Shown here in pieces: positions 1 through 8,659 of a stretch of 64,000 nucleotides of DNA (position 1 is the first letter of the stretch; each line of letters opens with the position of its first letter). The DNA is taken from positions 62,001 through 126,000 of the forward strand of contig NZ_CP102247.1 in assembly GCF_024599655.1 (NCBI RefSeq). The letters run 5' to 3'. This DNA is from Enterobacter asburiae. Its GTDB lineage: Bacteria > Pseudomonadota > Gammaproteobacteria > Enterobacterales > Enterobacteriaceae. The position numbers and the translations under genes are program-made. A model generated the notes under the pieces. The model ran no database searches. It saw nothing but the letters and a program-made list of their open reading frames with translations, and was not told where the DNA came from.

Positions 1-494
1 TCACCTTCGGTTTCGAACAGCATGCCGTTTAAGTAGTAACGAACGTCCTGATGCGCCATGGAGAACTGCGTGGCTTCAATCAGACGCTTCATCGTCGCCT
101 GTGGCAGGGTGAATTCAACTTCGCTCTGCCAGTCGTCCAGGTTCGGGAAGTCCGCAGCAGGCAGCGTGGAGAGCGAGAAACGGCTGCGGCCAGAGCGCAC
201 CAGCATACGGTCGCCTTCCAGCTGCACGGCGATTTCAGCGCCTTCCGGCAGCCCGCGGCAGATATCAAAGAATTTACGTGCCGGAACCGTGGTCGCGCCC
301 GCGTCGTGCGGCTGCGTCAGCGTAACGCGCGCGATCATTTCCATTTCCAGATCTGTACCGGTCAGCGACAGCGTACCGTCCGCGACCTGAAGCAGCAGGT
401 TTCCGAGAATAGGCAGCGTTGGGCGGCCACCTAATGGGCCACTCACCTGTTGCAGCGGTTTTAATAAATGTTCACGTTCAACGGTAAATTTCAT
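1..494 (-). CDS. dnaN: DNA polymerase III sliding clamp (beta), 5' part only
   Basis: Beta clamp, the ring that tethers DNA polymerase III to DNA. Translating the minus strand from the ATG at 494 gives MKFTVEREHLLKPLQQVSG, the typical clamp N-terminus, and about 164 residues (clamp domain I and the start of domain II) before the window edge; the rest of a roughly 366-residue protein lies outside. The ATG is 4 bases beyond the dnaA stop codon, the usual dnaA-dnaN operon spacing, so it is probably cotranscribed with dnaA. No frame disruption is seen in the visible part. Confidence 0.97.
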   Translation of the reverse strand, partial: MKFTVEREHLLKPLQQVSGPLGGRPTLPILGNLLLQVADGTLSLTGTDLEMEMIARVTLTQPHDAGATTVPARKFFDICRGLPEGAEIAVQLEGDRMLVRSGRSRFSLSTLPAADFPNLDDWQSEVEFTLPQATMKRLIEATQFSMAHQDVRYYLNGMLFETEG

Positions 495-498
495 AGCG

Positions 499-1893
499 TC
501 ACGATGATAATGTTCTGATTAGATTGGAAAAATCTTCTTTTATGTCGTGGCTTTCTTCGCGTAACTGCTCAATCTTGCGACAAGCGTGCAACACGGTCGT
601 ATGGTCACGGCCACCAAACGCATCCCCGATTTCCGGCAGACTGTGGTTGGTTAACTCCTTTGCCAGCGCCATCGCCATCTGACGCGGACGCGCCACCGAG
701 CGGGAACGACGTTTAGACAGTAAATCTGCCACTTTAATCTTGTAGTACTCAGCCACCGTCTTTTGAATATTGTCGATAGTGACCAGTTTTTCCTGCAATG
801 CCAGCAAATCGCGCAGCGCTTCACGCACAAAATCGATGGTGATCGCACGACCGGTAAAGTTGGCATTGGCGATAACGCGGTTCAGTGCCCCTTCGAGCTC
901 ACGCACGTTGGAGCGCAGACGCTTGGCAATGAAGAACGCCACTTCCCCAGGCAGGCGAATGTCGTTTTCATCGGCTTTCTTCATCAGGATCGCGACGCGG
1001 GTTTCCAGCTCCGGTGGCTCGATCGCCACGGTCAGGCCCCAGCCGAAGCGGGATTTCAGACGATCTTCAACGCCGTTGATCTCTTTTGGATAACGATCCG
1101 AGGTCAAAATGATCTGCTGATTGCCTTCCAGCAGGGCATTGAAGGTGTGGAAAAACTCTTCCTGCGATCGTTCTTTATTGGCAAAGAACTGGATGTCATC
1201 GATGAGCAGCGCGTCAACGGAACGATAGTAGCGTTTAAACTCTTCGATCGCATTGTTTTGCAGGGCTTTTACCATGTCCTGAACGAAGCGCTCGGAGTGC
1301 ATATACACCACTTTGGCATTGGGCTTGCGCGCCATAATACCGTTGCCCACCGCATGCAGCAGGTGCGTTTTACCCAAACCCGTGCCGCCATAAAGGAACA
1401 GCGGGTTATAGGCCCCACCGGGATTATCAGCAACCTGACGAGCCGCCGCGCGCGCCAGCTGGTTCGACTTACCTTCAACGAAGTTATCGAACGTATGTTT
1501 CACGTTAACGTTAGAGCGGTAGGTTGGCTCAGCCGGTGCAGGGACATTATCCCAGCCCTGACGAGCAGGTGCGACGCGAGGGGCCGGAGCAGGAGCGGCC
1601 TGAGCAGGCGCTGCTACGTTCACGGTTTCACGAACGGTTTGGGTGACCGGCTTTGTGCCCACTTCAAAGCGGAGCTGCGGGGCATCTGACCCGCAGAAAT
1701 CGTTCAGCAGTCCATTGATGTTATTAAGGTACTTGTCCCTTACCCAATCGAGCACAAAACGGTTTGGCGCATACAAAGCCAGCGTGTTATCGCTCAGTTC
1801 CGCCTGCAACGGGCGGATCCACATACTGAATTCTGTGGCTGGTAACTCATCCTGCAATCGGGCAAGACACTGCTGCCAAAGCGAAAGTGACAC
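499..1893 (-). CDS. dnaA: Chromosomal replication initiator DnaA
   Basis: AAA+ ATPase that binds 9-mer DnaA boxes at oriC and melts the origin. I chose the GTG at 1893, not the in-frame ATG at 1905: it gives the family N-terminus VSLSLWQQCLARLQDEL and has a GGAG motif about 9 bases upstream. The product is 464 residues, three fewer than E. coli as I remember it, the difference being in the low-complexity Ala/Pro linker (domain II). Visible in order: domain I (about 1-85), linker, Walker A GGTGLGKTH (about 170), Walker B ALLIDDIQFF, and the C-terminal DNA-binding signature GGRDHTTVLHACRKI. It leads the dnaA-dnaN operon, divergent from rpmH. A DnaA box in its own promoter region points to autoregulation, known for this gene. 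Confidence 0.98.
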   Translation of the reverse strand: MSLSLWQQCLARLQDELPATEFSMWIRPLQAELSDNTLALYAPNRFVLDWVRDKYLNNINGLLNDFCGSDAPQLRFEVGTKPVTQTVRETVNVAAPAQAAPAPAPRVAPARQGWDNVPAPAEPTYRSNVNVKHTFDNFVEGKSNQLARAAARQVADNPGGAYNPLFLYGGTGLGKTHLLHAVGNGIMARKPNAKVVYMHSERFVQDMVKALQNNAIEEFKRYYRSVDALLIDDIQFFANKERSQEEFFHTFNALLEGNQQIILTSDRYPKEINGVEDRLKSRFGWGLTVAIEPPELETRVAILMKKADENDIRLPGEVAFFIAKRLRSNVRELEGALNRVIANANFTGRAITIDFVREALRDLLALQEKLVTIDNIQKTVAEYYKIKVADLLSKRRSRSVARPRQMAMALAKELTNHSLPEIGDAFGGRDHTTVLHACRKIEQLREESHDIKEDFSNLIRTLSS

Positions 1894-2039
1894 GGCGGAC
1901 TCCACTCGAACAATAAAAGAAAACTATTGAATATTCATGATTGTTGGCGCACATCGACATGACCCAATGAGGGTGATGTGCGAACCGCTATCTGCGGTTG
2001 TACCCGGCCAGGATCGCTGGATCCCGATCGGGACCGCGG

Positions 2040-2102
2040 ATCATAGCCTAAACTGAGCCAGAGATCTTCTGTTTCTCACAGATTCTTCCCGATTTATCCA
2101 CA
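2040..2102 (-). promoter_or_regulatory. dnaA promoter region with consensus DnaA box
   Basis: On the minus strand a TATGAT -10 element lies at 2045-2040, about 147 bases upstream of the dnaA start. A perfect DnaA box TTATCCACA occupies 2094-2102 (plus-strand orientation). The -35 element is weak by eye. GATC sites crowd this stretch. In E. coli this arrangement gives DnaA autorepression and SeqA sequestration; that it works the same way here is inference from similarity. Confidence 0.7.
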
Positions 2103-2359
2103 GGAAGATCCGAAACCGGGTAAGTGTAAACGATCCTGGCGCGAGTGCCCCGCGATTTAGTCCGCATATTGGAAAAATTAATGAGCACAGACAATTTATT
2201 GCTTAAATGATCTAACGAAGATCCGGGACGATCCTTGCGCTTTATCGTTGAGCCCGTATAATCCTCGACCCGGCGCGTGATGCTCATCTTCCTGCGTCGT
2301 CCGTTGCTCATTTTCCACGCGAAAACGTGCGGAAATACGCGGGAAATAAGGAAAGAGAA

Positions 2360-2388
2360 TTGACTCCGGAGTGTACAATTATTACAAT
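2360..2388 (+). promoter_or_regulatory. rpmH operon promoter
   Basis: TTGACT at 2360-2365 and TACAAT at 2383-2388 are separated by 17 bases, a good sigma-70 promoter about 100 bases upstream of rpmH. The remaining DNA between dnaA and this promoter (about 2103-2359) shows no gene; short reading frames there are not supported by a ribosome binding site or recognisable product. Confidence 0.7.
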
Positions 2389-2477
2389 CCGGCCTCTTTA
2401 ATCACCCACGCTGAGGCGTTAGTCGTTCGAAACTCGTTCGGGTATACGCAAAAGTCAGTGAATTTATTCAAGTTTAG

Positions 2478-2630
<153 letters not shown>

Positions 2631-2646
2631 TAAAGCTAACCCCTGA

Positions 2647-3006
2647 GTGGTTAAGCTAGCATTTCCCAGGGAGTTACGTTTGTTAACTCCCGCTCATTTC
2701 ACTTTCGTCTTCCAGCAGCCACTACGGGCTGGCACGCCGCAAATTACCATCCTCGGCCGCCAAAATTCGCTGGGGCATCCCCGCATCGGTCTCACAGTCG
2801 CCAAGAAAAATGTTAAACGTGCGCATGAACGCAATCGGATTAAACGTCTGACGCGTGAAAGCTTCCGTTTACGTCAGCACGAACTGCCTTCAATGGATTT
2901 CGTGGTGGTGGCGAAGAAAGGGGTTGCCGACCTCGATAACCGTGCTCTCTCGGAAGCGTTGGAAAAATTATGGCGCCGCCACTGTCGCCTGGCTCACGGG
3001 TCCTGA
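2647..3006 (+). CDS. rnpA: Ribonuclease P protein component
   Basis: Protein cofactor of the RNase P ribozyme, which removes 5' leaders from tRNA precursors. It is 119 residues, full length, starting at GTG (2647) as in E. coli. The RNase P signature is visible as [16 protein letters not shown] (about residues 59-75). Its 3' end overlaps yidD by 37 bases in another frame, which fits the coupled translation seen in this conserved cluster. Confidence 0.97.
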
Positions 3007-3227
3007 TAGCCCTCATCCGGGTCTATCAACGCCTGATTAGTCCGCTACTCGGGCCGCACTGCCGTTTCACACCAACATGCTCAAGCTACGGAATTGAGGC
3101 ATTGCGCAGGTTTGGAGTGATAAAAGGCAGTTGGTTGACGGTGAAACGCGTATTAAAATGCCACCCTTTACACCCCGGTGGAGACGACCCCGTCCCCCCA
3201 GGACCCTTTGATACCAGAGAACACTAA
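2970..3227 (+). CDS. yidD: Membrane protein insertion efficiency factor YidD
   Basis: 85-residue protein of the YidD (DUF37) family, linked to efficient insertion of inner-membrane proteins through YidC. An N-terminal amphipathic segment ([17 protein letters not shown]) is followed by the family's cysteine and Gly-Pro motif, [14 protein letters not shown], and KCHPLHPGG. It starts inside rnpA and stops 2 bases before the yidC ATG, so the three genes are likely translated from one transcript. Confidence 0.96.
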
Positions 3228-3229
3228 CG

Positions 3230-4873
3230 ATGGATTCGCAACGCAATCTTCTTATCATCGCTTTGTTGTTCGTGTCTTTCATGATCTGGCAGGCATGGGA
3301 GCAGGATAAAAATCCTCAACCCCAGCAGCAGACCACGCAGACTACGACCACCGCAACGGGTAGCGCCGCCGACCAGGGCGTACCGGCCAGTGGCCAGGGG
3401 AAACAGATTACGGTTAAGACCGATGTGCTTGAGCTGACAATCAACACCCGTGGTGGTGATGTTGAGCAGGCGCTGCTGTTGACCTACCCGAAAGAGCTGA
3501 AGTCTAACGAACCGTTCCAGTTACTGGAAACCACGCCTGAGTTTATCTACCAGGCGCAGAGCGGCCTGACCGGTCGTGATGGCCCGGATAACCCGGCTAA
3601 CGGTGCGCGTCCACTGTATACCGTCGAGAGCGACACTTTTGTACTGGCTGATGGCCAGAACGAACTCGCAATCCCGATGACGTACACCGACGCCGCAGGC
3701 AACACCTTCACCAAAACCTTCACTCTGAAACGCGGTGAATATGCGGTGAACGTGGGCTACAGCGTACAGAACGCCAGTGCGAAACCGCTGGAACTGTCGA
3801 CCTTTGGCCAGCTGAAGCAGTCCATCAATCTGCCGTCTCACCGTGACACCGGAAGCAGCAACTTTGCGCTGCATACCTTCCGTGGCGCGGCGTACTCCAC
3901 GCCAGACGCGAAGTATGAGAAATACAAATTCGACACCATTGCCGATAACGAAAACCTGAACGTCAGCGCTAAAGGCGGTTGGGTGGCAATGCTGCAGCAG
4001 TATTTCGCCACTGCGTGGGTGCCAAATAACGACGGTACCAACAACTTCTATACCGCGAACCTGGGTAACGGTCTTGCAGCCATCGGCTACAAATCTCAGC
4101 CGGTTCTGGTTCAGCCGGGTCAAACCGGTAAGATGGCAAGCACCCTGTGGGTCGGCCCGGAAATTCAGGACAAAATGGCCGCTGTTGCGCCGCACCTGGA
4201 TCTGACCGTCGATTACGGTTGGTTGTGGTTCATCTCTCAGCCGCTGTTCAAGCTGCTGAAGTTCATCCACAGCTTCCTGGGTAACTGGGGCTTCTCCATC
4301 ATCGTTATCACCTTCATCGTTCGTGGCATCATGTACCCGCTGACTAAAGCGCAGTACACCTCCATGGCGAAGATGCGTATGCTGCAGCCGAAGATTGCGG
4401 CGATGCGTGAGCGTCTGGGCGATGACAAACAGCGTCAGAGCCAGGAAATGATGGCCCTGTATAAAGCAGAGAAAGTAAACCCACTGGGTGGCTGCTTCCC
4501 GCTGCTGATTCAGATGCCAATCTTCCTTGCGCTGTACTACATGCTGATGGGTTCCGTTGAGCTGCGCCACGCGCCGTTCGCCCTGTGGATCCATGACCTG
4601 TCCGCACAGGACCCGTACTACATCCTGCCGATCCTGATGGGCGTGACGATGTTCTTCATCCAGAAGATGTCGCCGACCACCGTGACCGACCCGATGCAGC
4701 AGAAGATCATGACCTTTATGCCGGTCATCTTCACCGTGTTCTTCCTGTGGTTCCCGTCAGGTCTGGTGCTGTACTATATCGTCAGCAACCTGGTGACCAT
4801 CATCCAGCAGCAGCTGATTTACCGTGGTCTGGAAAAACGTGGCCTGCATAGCCGCGAAAAGAAAAAGTCCTGA
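3230..4873 (+). CDS. yidC: Membrane protein insertase YidC
   Basis: Oxa1/Alb3/YidC insertase that places proteins in the inner membrane with or without SecYEG. The 547-residue product has an N-terminal anchor helix (about residues 5-24), a large periplasmic domain (about 25-345) and a C-terminal block of five membrane segments, including NPLGGCFPLLIQMPIFLALYY. The cytoplasmic hairpin carries KMRMLQPKIAAMRERLGDDK. The tail is basic (EKRGLHSREKKKS), usual for ribosome contact. A rho-independent terminator follows before mnmE. Confidence 0.98.
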   Translation: MDSQRNLLIIALLFVSFMIWQAWEQDKNPQPQQQTTQTTTTATGSAADQGVPASGQGKQITVKTDVLELTINTRGGDVEQALLLTYPKELKSNEPFQLLETTPEFIYQAQSGLTGRDGPDNPANGARPLYTVESDTFVLADGQNELAIPMTYTDAAGNTFTKTFTLKRGEYAVNVGYSVQNASAKPLELSTFGQLKQSINLPSHRDTGSSNFALHTFRGAAYSTPDAKYEKYKFDTIADNENLNVSAKGGWVAMLQQYFATAWVPNNDGTNNFYTANLGNGLAAIGYKSQPVLVQPGQTGKMASTLWVGPEIQDKMAAVAPHLDLTVDYGWLWFISQPLFKLLKFIHSFLGNWGFSIIVITFIVRGIMYPLTKAQYTSMAKMRMLQPKIAAMRERLGDDKQRQSQEMMALYKAEKVNPLGGCFPLLIQMPIFLALYYMLMGSVELRHAPFALWIHDLSAQDPYYILPILMGVTMFFIQKMSPTTVTDPMQQKIMTFMPVIFTVFFLWFPSGLVLYYIVSNLVTIIQQQLIYRGLEKRGLHSREKKKS

Positions 4874-4898
4874 TCCGTTAAGTTAACGCTAAAATAAG

Positions 4899-4922
4899 GG
4901 CGGTCGATTGACCGCCTTTTTT
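4899..4922 (+). terminator. Rho-independent terminator between yidC and mnmE
   Basis: A 7-bp GC-rich stem (GGCGGTC / GACCGCC, 4-base loop) at 4899-4916 is followed by six T residues at 4917-4922. It lies 26 bases after the yidC stop and 24 before the mnmE start, so mnmE either has its own promoter or relies on read-through. Confidence 0.85.
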
Positions 4923-4945
4923 ATTTGTATTGAACGAGACCAACC

Positions 4946-6310
4946 ATGAGCCATAACGACACTATCGTCGCCCAGGCAACCCCACCGGGACGCGGTGGTG
5001 TAGGCATTCTGCGTATCTCCGGCCTGAAGGCGCGCGAGGTGGCCGAAGCGGTGCTGGGTAAACTGCCAAAGCCGCGCTACGCTGACTATCTACCGTTTAA
5101 GGACACAGACGGCACGCCGCTGGACCAGGGCATTGCGCTGTGGTTCCCCGGCCCGAACTCCTTCACCGGCGAAGATGTGCTGGAGCTGCAGGGCCACGGC
5201 GGCCCGGTTATCCTCGACCTGCTGTTAAAACGTATTCTGACCCTGCCAGGCCTGCGCATTGCGAAGCCGGGCGAGTTCTCCGAGCGTGCTTTCCTCAACG
5301 ACAAGCTCGACCTTGCGCAGGCAGAAGCGATAGCAGACCTGATCGACGCGAGCTCTGAACAGGCGGCCCGCTCCGCCCTGAACTCGCTGCAGGGGGCATT
5401 TTCCGCCCGCGTAAATCACCTTGTGGAAGCACTTACTCACCTTAGGATCTACGTGGAAGCGGCTATTGACTTCCCGGATGAGGAGATCGACTTCCTCTCT
5501 GACGGTAAAATCGAAGCGCAGCTCAACCAGGTGATGAACGATCTCGACGCCGTTCGCGCCGAAGCGCGCCAGGGCAGCCTGCTGCGTGAAGGGATGAAGG
5601 TGGTGATTGCCGGACGCCCTAACGCCGGGAAATCGAGCCTGCTGAACGCCCTGGCGGGCCGTGAAGCGGCGATCGTCACCGACATTGCCGGCACCACCCG
5701 CGACGTGCTGCGCGAGCATATCCACATCGACGGGATGCCGCTGCATATTATCGACACAGCGGGCCTGCGCGATGCCAGCGACGAAGTTGAACGCATCGGT
5801 ATCGAACGCGCCTGGCAGGAGATCGAGCAGGCCGACCGCGTGCTGTTTATGGTGGACGGCACCACGACCGACGCCGTGGACCCGGCGGACATCTGGCCAG
5901 ACTTTATCGCCCGTCTGCCGGCGAAATTGCCGATCACCGTGGTGCGCAACAAAGCGGACGTTACCGGTGAAACGCTGGGTATCAGCGATGTGAATGGTCA
6001 CTCACTGATTCGCCTGTCGGCGCGCACCGGTGAAGGCGTTGACGACCTGCGTAACCATCTCAAGCAGAGCATGGGCTTTGATACCAGCATGGAAGGCGGC
6101 TTCCTGGCGCGTCGTCGTCACCTGCAGGCGCTGGAAGAGGCGGCAAACCACCTTGTTCAGGGTAAAGCGCAGCTGATCGGCGCGTGGGCGGGCGAGCTGC
6201 TGGCGGAAGAGCTGCGTCTGGCGCAGCAGAATCTGAGCGAGATCACCGGGGAGTTTACGTCGGACGATCTGCTGGGAAGGATCTTCTCGAGCTTCTGTAT
6301 CGGGAAGTAA
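4946..6310 (+). CDS. mnmE: tRNA modification GTPase MnmE
   Basis: With MnmG it installs the 5-carboxymethylaminomethyl group on wobble uridine 34 of certain tRNAs. The product is 454 residues: an N-terminal tetrahydrofolate-binding domain (about 1-118), a helical domain interrupted by a Ras-like G domain with G1 GRPNAGKSSLLN, G2 DIAGTTRD, G3 DTAGLRD and G4 NKAD, and the obligatory C-terminal CIGK. Its partner mnmG is in this window at 29067-30956. In E. coli the tryptophanase operon follows; here mdtL does. Confidence 0.98.
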   Translation: MSHNDTIVAQATPPGRGGVGILRISGLKAREVAEAVLGKLPKPRYADYLPFKDTDGTPLDQGIALWFPGPNSFTGEDVLELQGHGGPVILDLLLKRILTLPGLRIAKPGEFSERAFLNDKLDLAQAEAIADLIDASSEQAARSALNSLQGAFSARVNHLVEALTHLRIYVEAAIDFPDEEIDFLSDGKIEAQLNQVMNDLDAVRAEARQGSLLREGMKVVIAGRPNAGKSSLLNALAGREAAIVTDIAGTTRDVLREHIHIDGMPLHIIDTAGLRDASDEVERIGIERAWQEIEQADRVLFMVDGTTTDAVDPADIWPDFIARLPAKLPITVVRNKADVTGETLGISDVNGHSLIRLSARTGEGVDDLRNHLKQSMGFDTSMEGGFLARRRHLQALEEAANHLVQGKAQLIGAWAGELLAEELRLAQQNLSEITGEFTSDDLLGRIFSSFCIGK

Positions 6311-6323
6311 TGCCCGCTCATTG

Positions 6324-6352
6324 ATGGTGATTTCCTCCCAGGAAATCACCAT
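6324..6352. repeat. Perfect 13-bp inverted repeat downstream of mnmE
   Basis: ATGGTGATTTCCT and its exact complement AGGAAATCACCAT are separated by CCC, 14 bases after the mnmE stop. No T tract follows on either strand, so it is not a standard intrinsic terminator. It could stabilise the mnmE 3' end or be a protein-binding site. Function is not established. Confidence 0.7.
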
Positions 6353-6421
6353 TGTCCAAATGGCAACTCGCCTAATCCCTTTTCACCCCCTATCCTGCAT
6401 GCCTGCATCTATGGGGGGTTT

Positions 6422-7597
6422 ATGGCGCGTTTTCTGTTTTGTAGTTTCGCATTAGTTCTGCTTTATCCGTCTGGTATTGATATGTATCTGGTGGGATTGC
6501 CCCATATCGCCCGCGATCTGGGTGCCAGCGAAGCGCAGCTGCACATCGCGTTTTCGGCCTACCTTGCGGGGATGGCGTCGTCTATGGTGTTTGCCGGAAA
6601 GATCGCGGATAAGGCAGGCCGTCAGCCTGTCGCCATAACGGGTGCCATCATTTTTGCCCTGGCCTCTCTTCTCTGCTCACAGGCGCAGAACAGCACCGTG
6701 TTCCTGTCAGGCCGCTTCATTCAGGGCATTGGAGCCGGTGGCTGTTACGTCGTCGCTTTTGCCATTTTGCGAGACACCCTAAGCGCCCAGCGTCGCGCGA
6801 AGGTGCTGTCGATGCTGAACGGCATTACCTGCATCATCCCGGTGCTGGCCCCGGTCGTGGGATATCTGATCATGCTGAAATTCCCGTGGCAGAGCCTGTT
6901 CTGGACCATGGCGGCGATGGGCGCGCTGGTGTTTATCCTGTCCATCGCCGTGCTGAAAGAGACCCACCCGGGCTCGCAGAATACCGGTCATACCCCAACG
7001 ATTCACCCAGCCGAGAAGCTGCTTAACCGCTTTTTCCTCAGTCGTCTGGCCGTGACCACGTTAAGCGTGGCGGTGATCCTCACTTATGTAAACGTTTCCC
7101 CGGTTTTACTGATGGAAACCATGGGCTTCGATCGGGGTGAGTATTCAACGGTGATGGCATTAACCGCCATGGTCAGTATGGCGGTCTCGTTCTCCACCCC
7201 GTTTGCGCTAAATGTTTTCAGCCAGCGCGCGTTGATGCTGACCTCACAGGTTTTATTCCTCACGGCTGGCGTGCTTCTGGCGACCACCAGCTCACATGCG
7301 GTGATGCTGGTGGGAATTACCCTCATTTGTGCCGGGTTCTCGGTTGGCTTTGGCGTGGCGATGAGTCAGGCGCTTGGCCCCTTCTCGCTTCGGGCAGGCG
7401 TGGCAAGCTCGGTGCTGGGGATAGCGCAAGTCTGCGGCTCGTCGCTGTGGATTTGGCTGGCGGCGGTCATCGGGCTTAACGCGCTGAATATGCTGATCGG
7501 GGTTCTGATTGGCTGTAGCATACTGTGCATCACCTTACTTATGGTTATCCGGCCCGCGGCGCATTATGAAGAAGCCCATCAGCAGTCTCGATCTTAA
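6422..7597 (+). CDS. mdtL: MFS multidrug efflux transporter MdtL
   Basis: Drug:H+ antiporter of the 12-helix DHA1 family; E. coli MdtL gives chloramphenicol resistance when overproduced. The 391-residue length equals E. coli MdtL. The N-terminal half contains the DHA1 motif A GKIADKAGRQPVA after helix 2 and motif C-like GIGAGGCYVVAFAILRDT; hydrophobic helices continue to the end. A GGGGGG tract 4 bases before the ATG may act as ribosome binding site. It overlaps yidZ by 32 bases. Confidence 0.93.
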   Translation: MARFLFCSFALVLLYPSGIDMYLVGLPHIARDLGASEAQLHIAFSAYLAGMASSMVFAGKIADKAGRQPVAITGAIIFALASLLCSQAQNSTVFLSGRFIQGIGAGGCYVVAFAILRDTLSAQRRAKVLSMLNGITCIIPVLAPVVGYLIMLKFPWQSLFWTMAAMGALVFILSIAVLKETHPGSQNTGHTPTIHPAEKLLNRFFLSRLAVTTLSVAVILTYVNVSPVLLMETMGFDRGEYSTVMALTAMVSMAVSFSTPFALNVFSQRALMLTSQVLFLTAGVLLATTSSHAVMLVGITLICAGFSVGFGVAMSQALGPFSLRAGVASSVLGIAQVCGSSLWIWLAAVIGLNALNMLIGVLIGCSILCITLLMVIRPAAHYEEAHQQSRS

Positions 7598-8537
7598 TCT
7601 CTTGCTTTGCCTGCAGCTTTTGCTGCAGGAGCGCAGCGTCACCAAAGCGGCGAAGCGGATGAACGTGACGCCCTCGGCGGTGAGTAAATCACTGGCCAAG
7701 CTGCGTGACTGGTTTGACGACCCGCTGTTTGTCAAAACGCCGTTAGGGCTGCTGCCAACCCCGCTGACGGTAAGCCTGGAGCAGGATCTGGCCGAGTGGA
7801 TGCAAATCGGCAACCAGATCCTCGATAAATTCCACCATGATTCGCCAGGCGGGCTAACGTTCGTGCTGGCCGCCGAAACGCCGTTGATGCTGATCCGCTT
7901 TAACACCCTGCTGGAGCAGGTAAACCAGCGCTATCCGCAGGCGACGGTGAAGATGCGTCACTGGGATTACGACTCGCTGGATGCCATTACGCGTGGGGAG
8001 GTCGATCTTGGCTTTACCGGCCGAGAAACACATCCGCGCTCTCGCGAGCTGCTGAAGCTGTTGCCGTGGTTTATCGACTACGAGATCCTGTTCAGCGACC
8101 GTCCGTGCGTGTATCTGCGTGAGGATCACCCCGCGCTTCAGGATGAATGGAACCTCGAAACCTTCCTGCGCTATCCGCATATCAGTATCTTCTGGGAACG
8201 TAGCGACACCTGGGCGCTGGACGAAGTGCTAAAGGAGATGGGTCGAGAGAGAAATATTGCCATGTGCGTGCCGGGCTTTGAGCAGTCGATGTTTATGGCA
8301 GCCCAGCCCGGGCATAACTATATCGCCACGGCTCCGCACTACTGTCATCACTACAATCAACTCCACCAGCGGAAGCTGATCGCGCTGCCTATTCCCATTG
8401 TTGAAGCGCAGGCTGAAAAGCTTACCGTTCCCTTCACGCTGATCTGGCATAAACGGAACAGCCATAATCCGAAAATCCTCTGGCTGCGGGAGACCATCAA
8501 GGCGCTGTACGGTGCCAGCGATCCAATTTTTGCCTAA
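7566..8537 (+). CDS. yidZ: LysR-family transcriptional regulator YidZ
   Basis: LysR-type regulator, 323 residues from the ATG at 7566 (MKKPISSLDLNLLLCLQLLLQ, the E. coli YidZ N-terminus); a longer in-frame start at 7509 would lie deep in mdtL and is not supported. The helix-turn-helix is SVTKAAKRMNVTPSAVSKSL (about 24-43), followed by the LysR effector-binding domain. In E. coli YidZ has been connected with anaerobic nitric-oxide resistance. Overlap with mdtL suggests cotranscription. Confidence 0.92.
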   Translation: MKKPISSLDLNLLLCLQLLLQERSVTKAAKRMNVTPSAVSKSLAKLRDWFDDPLFVKTPLGLLPTPLTVSLEQDLAEWMQIGNQILDKFHHDSPGGLTFVLAAETPLMLIRFNTLLEQVNQRYPQATVKMRHWDYDSLDAITRGEVDLGFTGRETHPRSRELLKLLPWFIDYEILFSDRPCVYLREDHPALQDEWNLETFLRYPHISIFWERSDTWALDEVLKEMGRERNIAMCVPGFEQSMFMAAQPGHNYIATAPHYCHHYNQLHQRKLIALPIPIVEAQAEKLTVPFTLIWHKRNSHNPKILWLRETIKALYGASDPIFA

Positions 8538-8659
8538 GAAAATGTAAAGTTCGGTCCTAAGGCTTCTCTTACTCCCATTTACTGATTAAAACAGGAGTCA
8601 AGTTAAGCGATAATCATGTAACCGTTTAACCGATTACGACCATTATCAAGGAGCGAAAA

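Noticed and set aside
2048..2378. Minus-strand frames in the dnaA-rpmH gap
   Set aside because: They cover promoters and the DnaA box, lack ribosome sites, and show no known protein.
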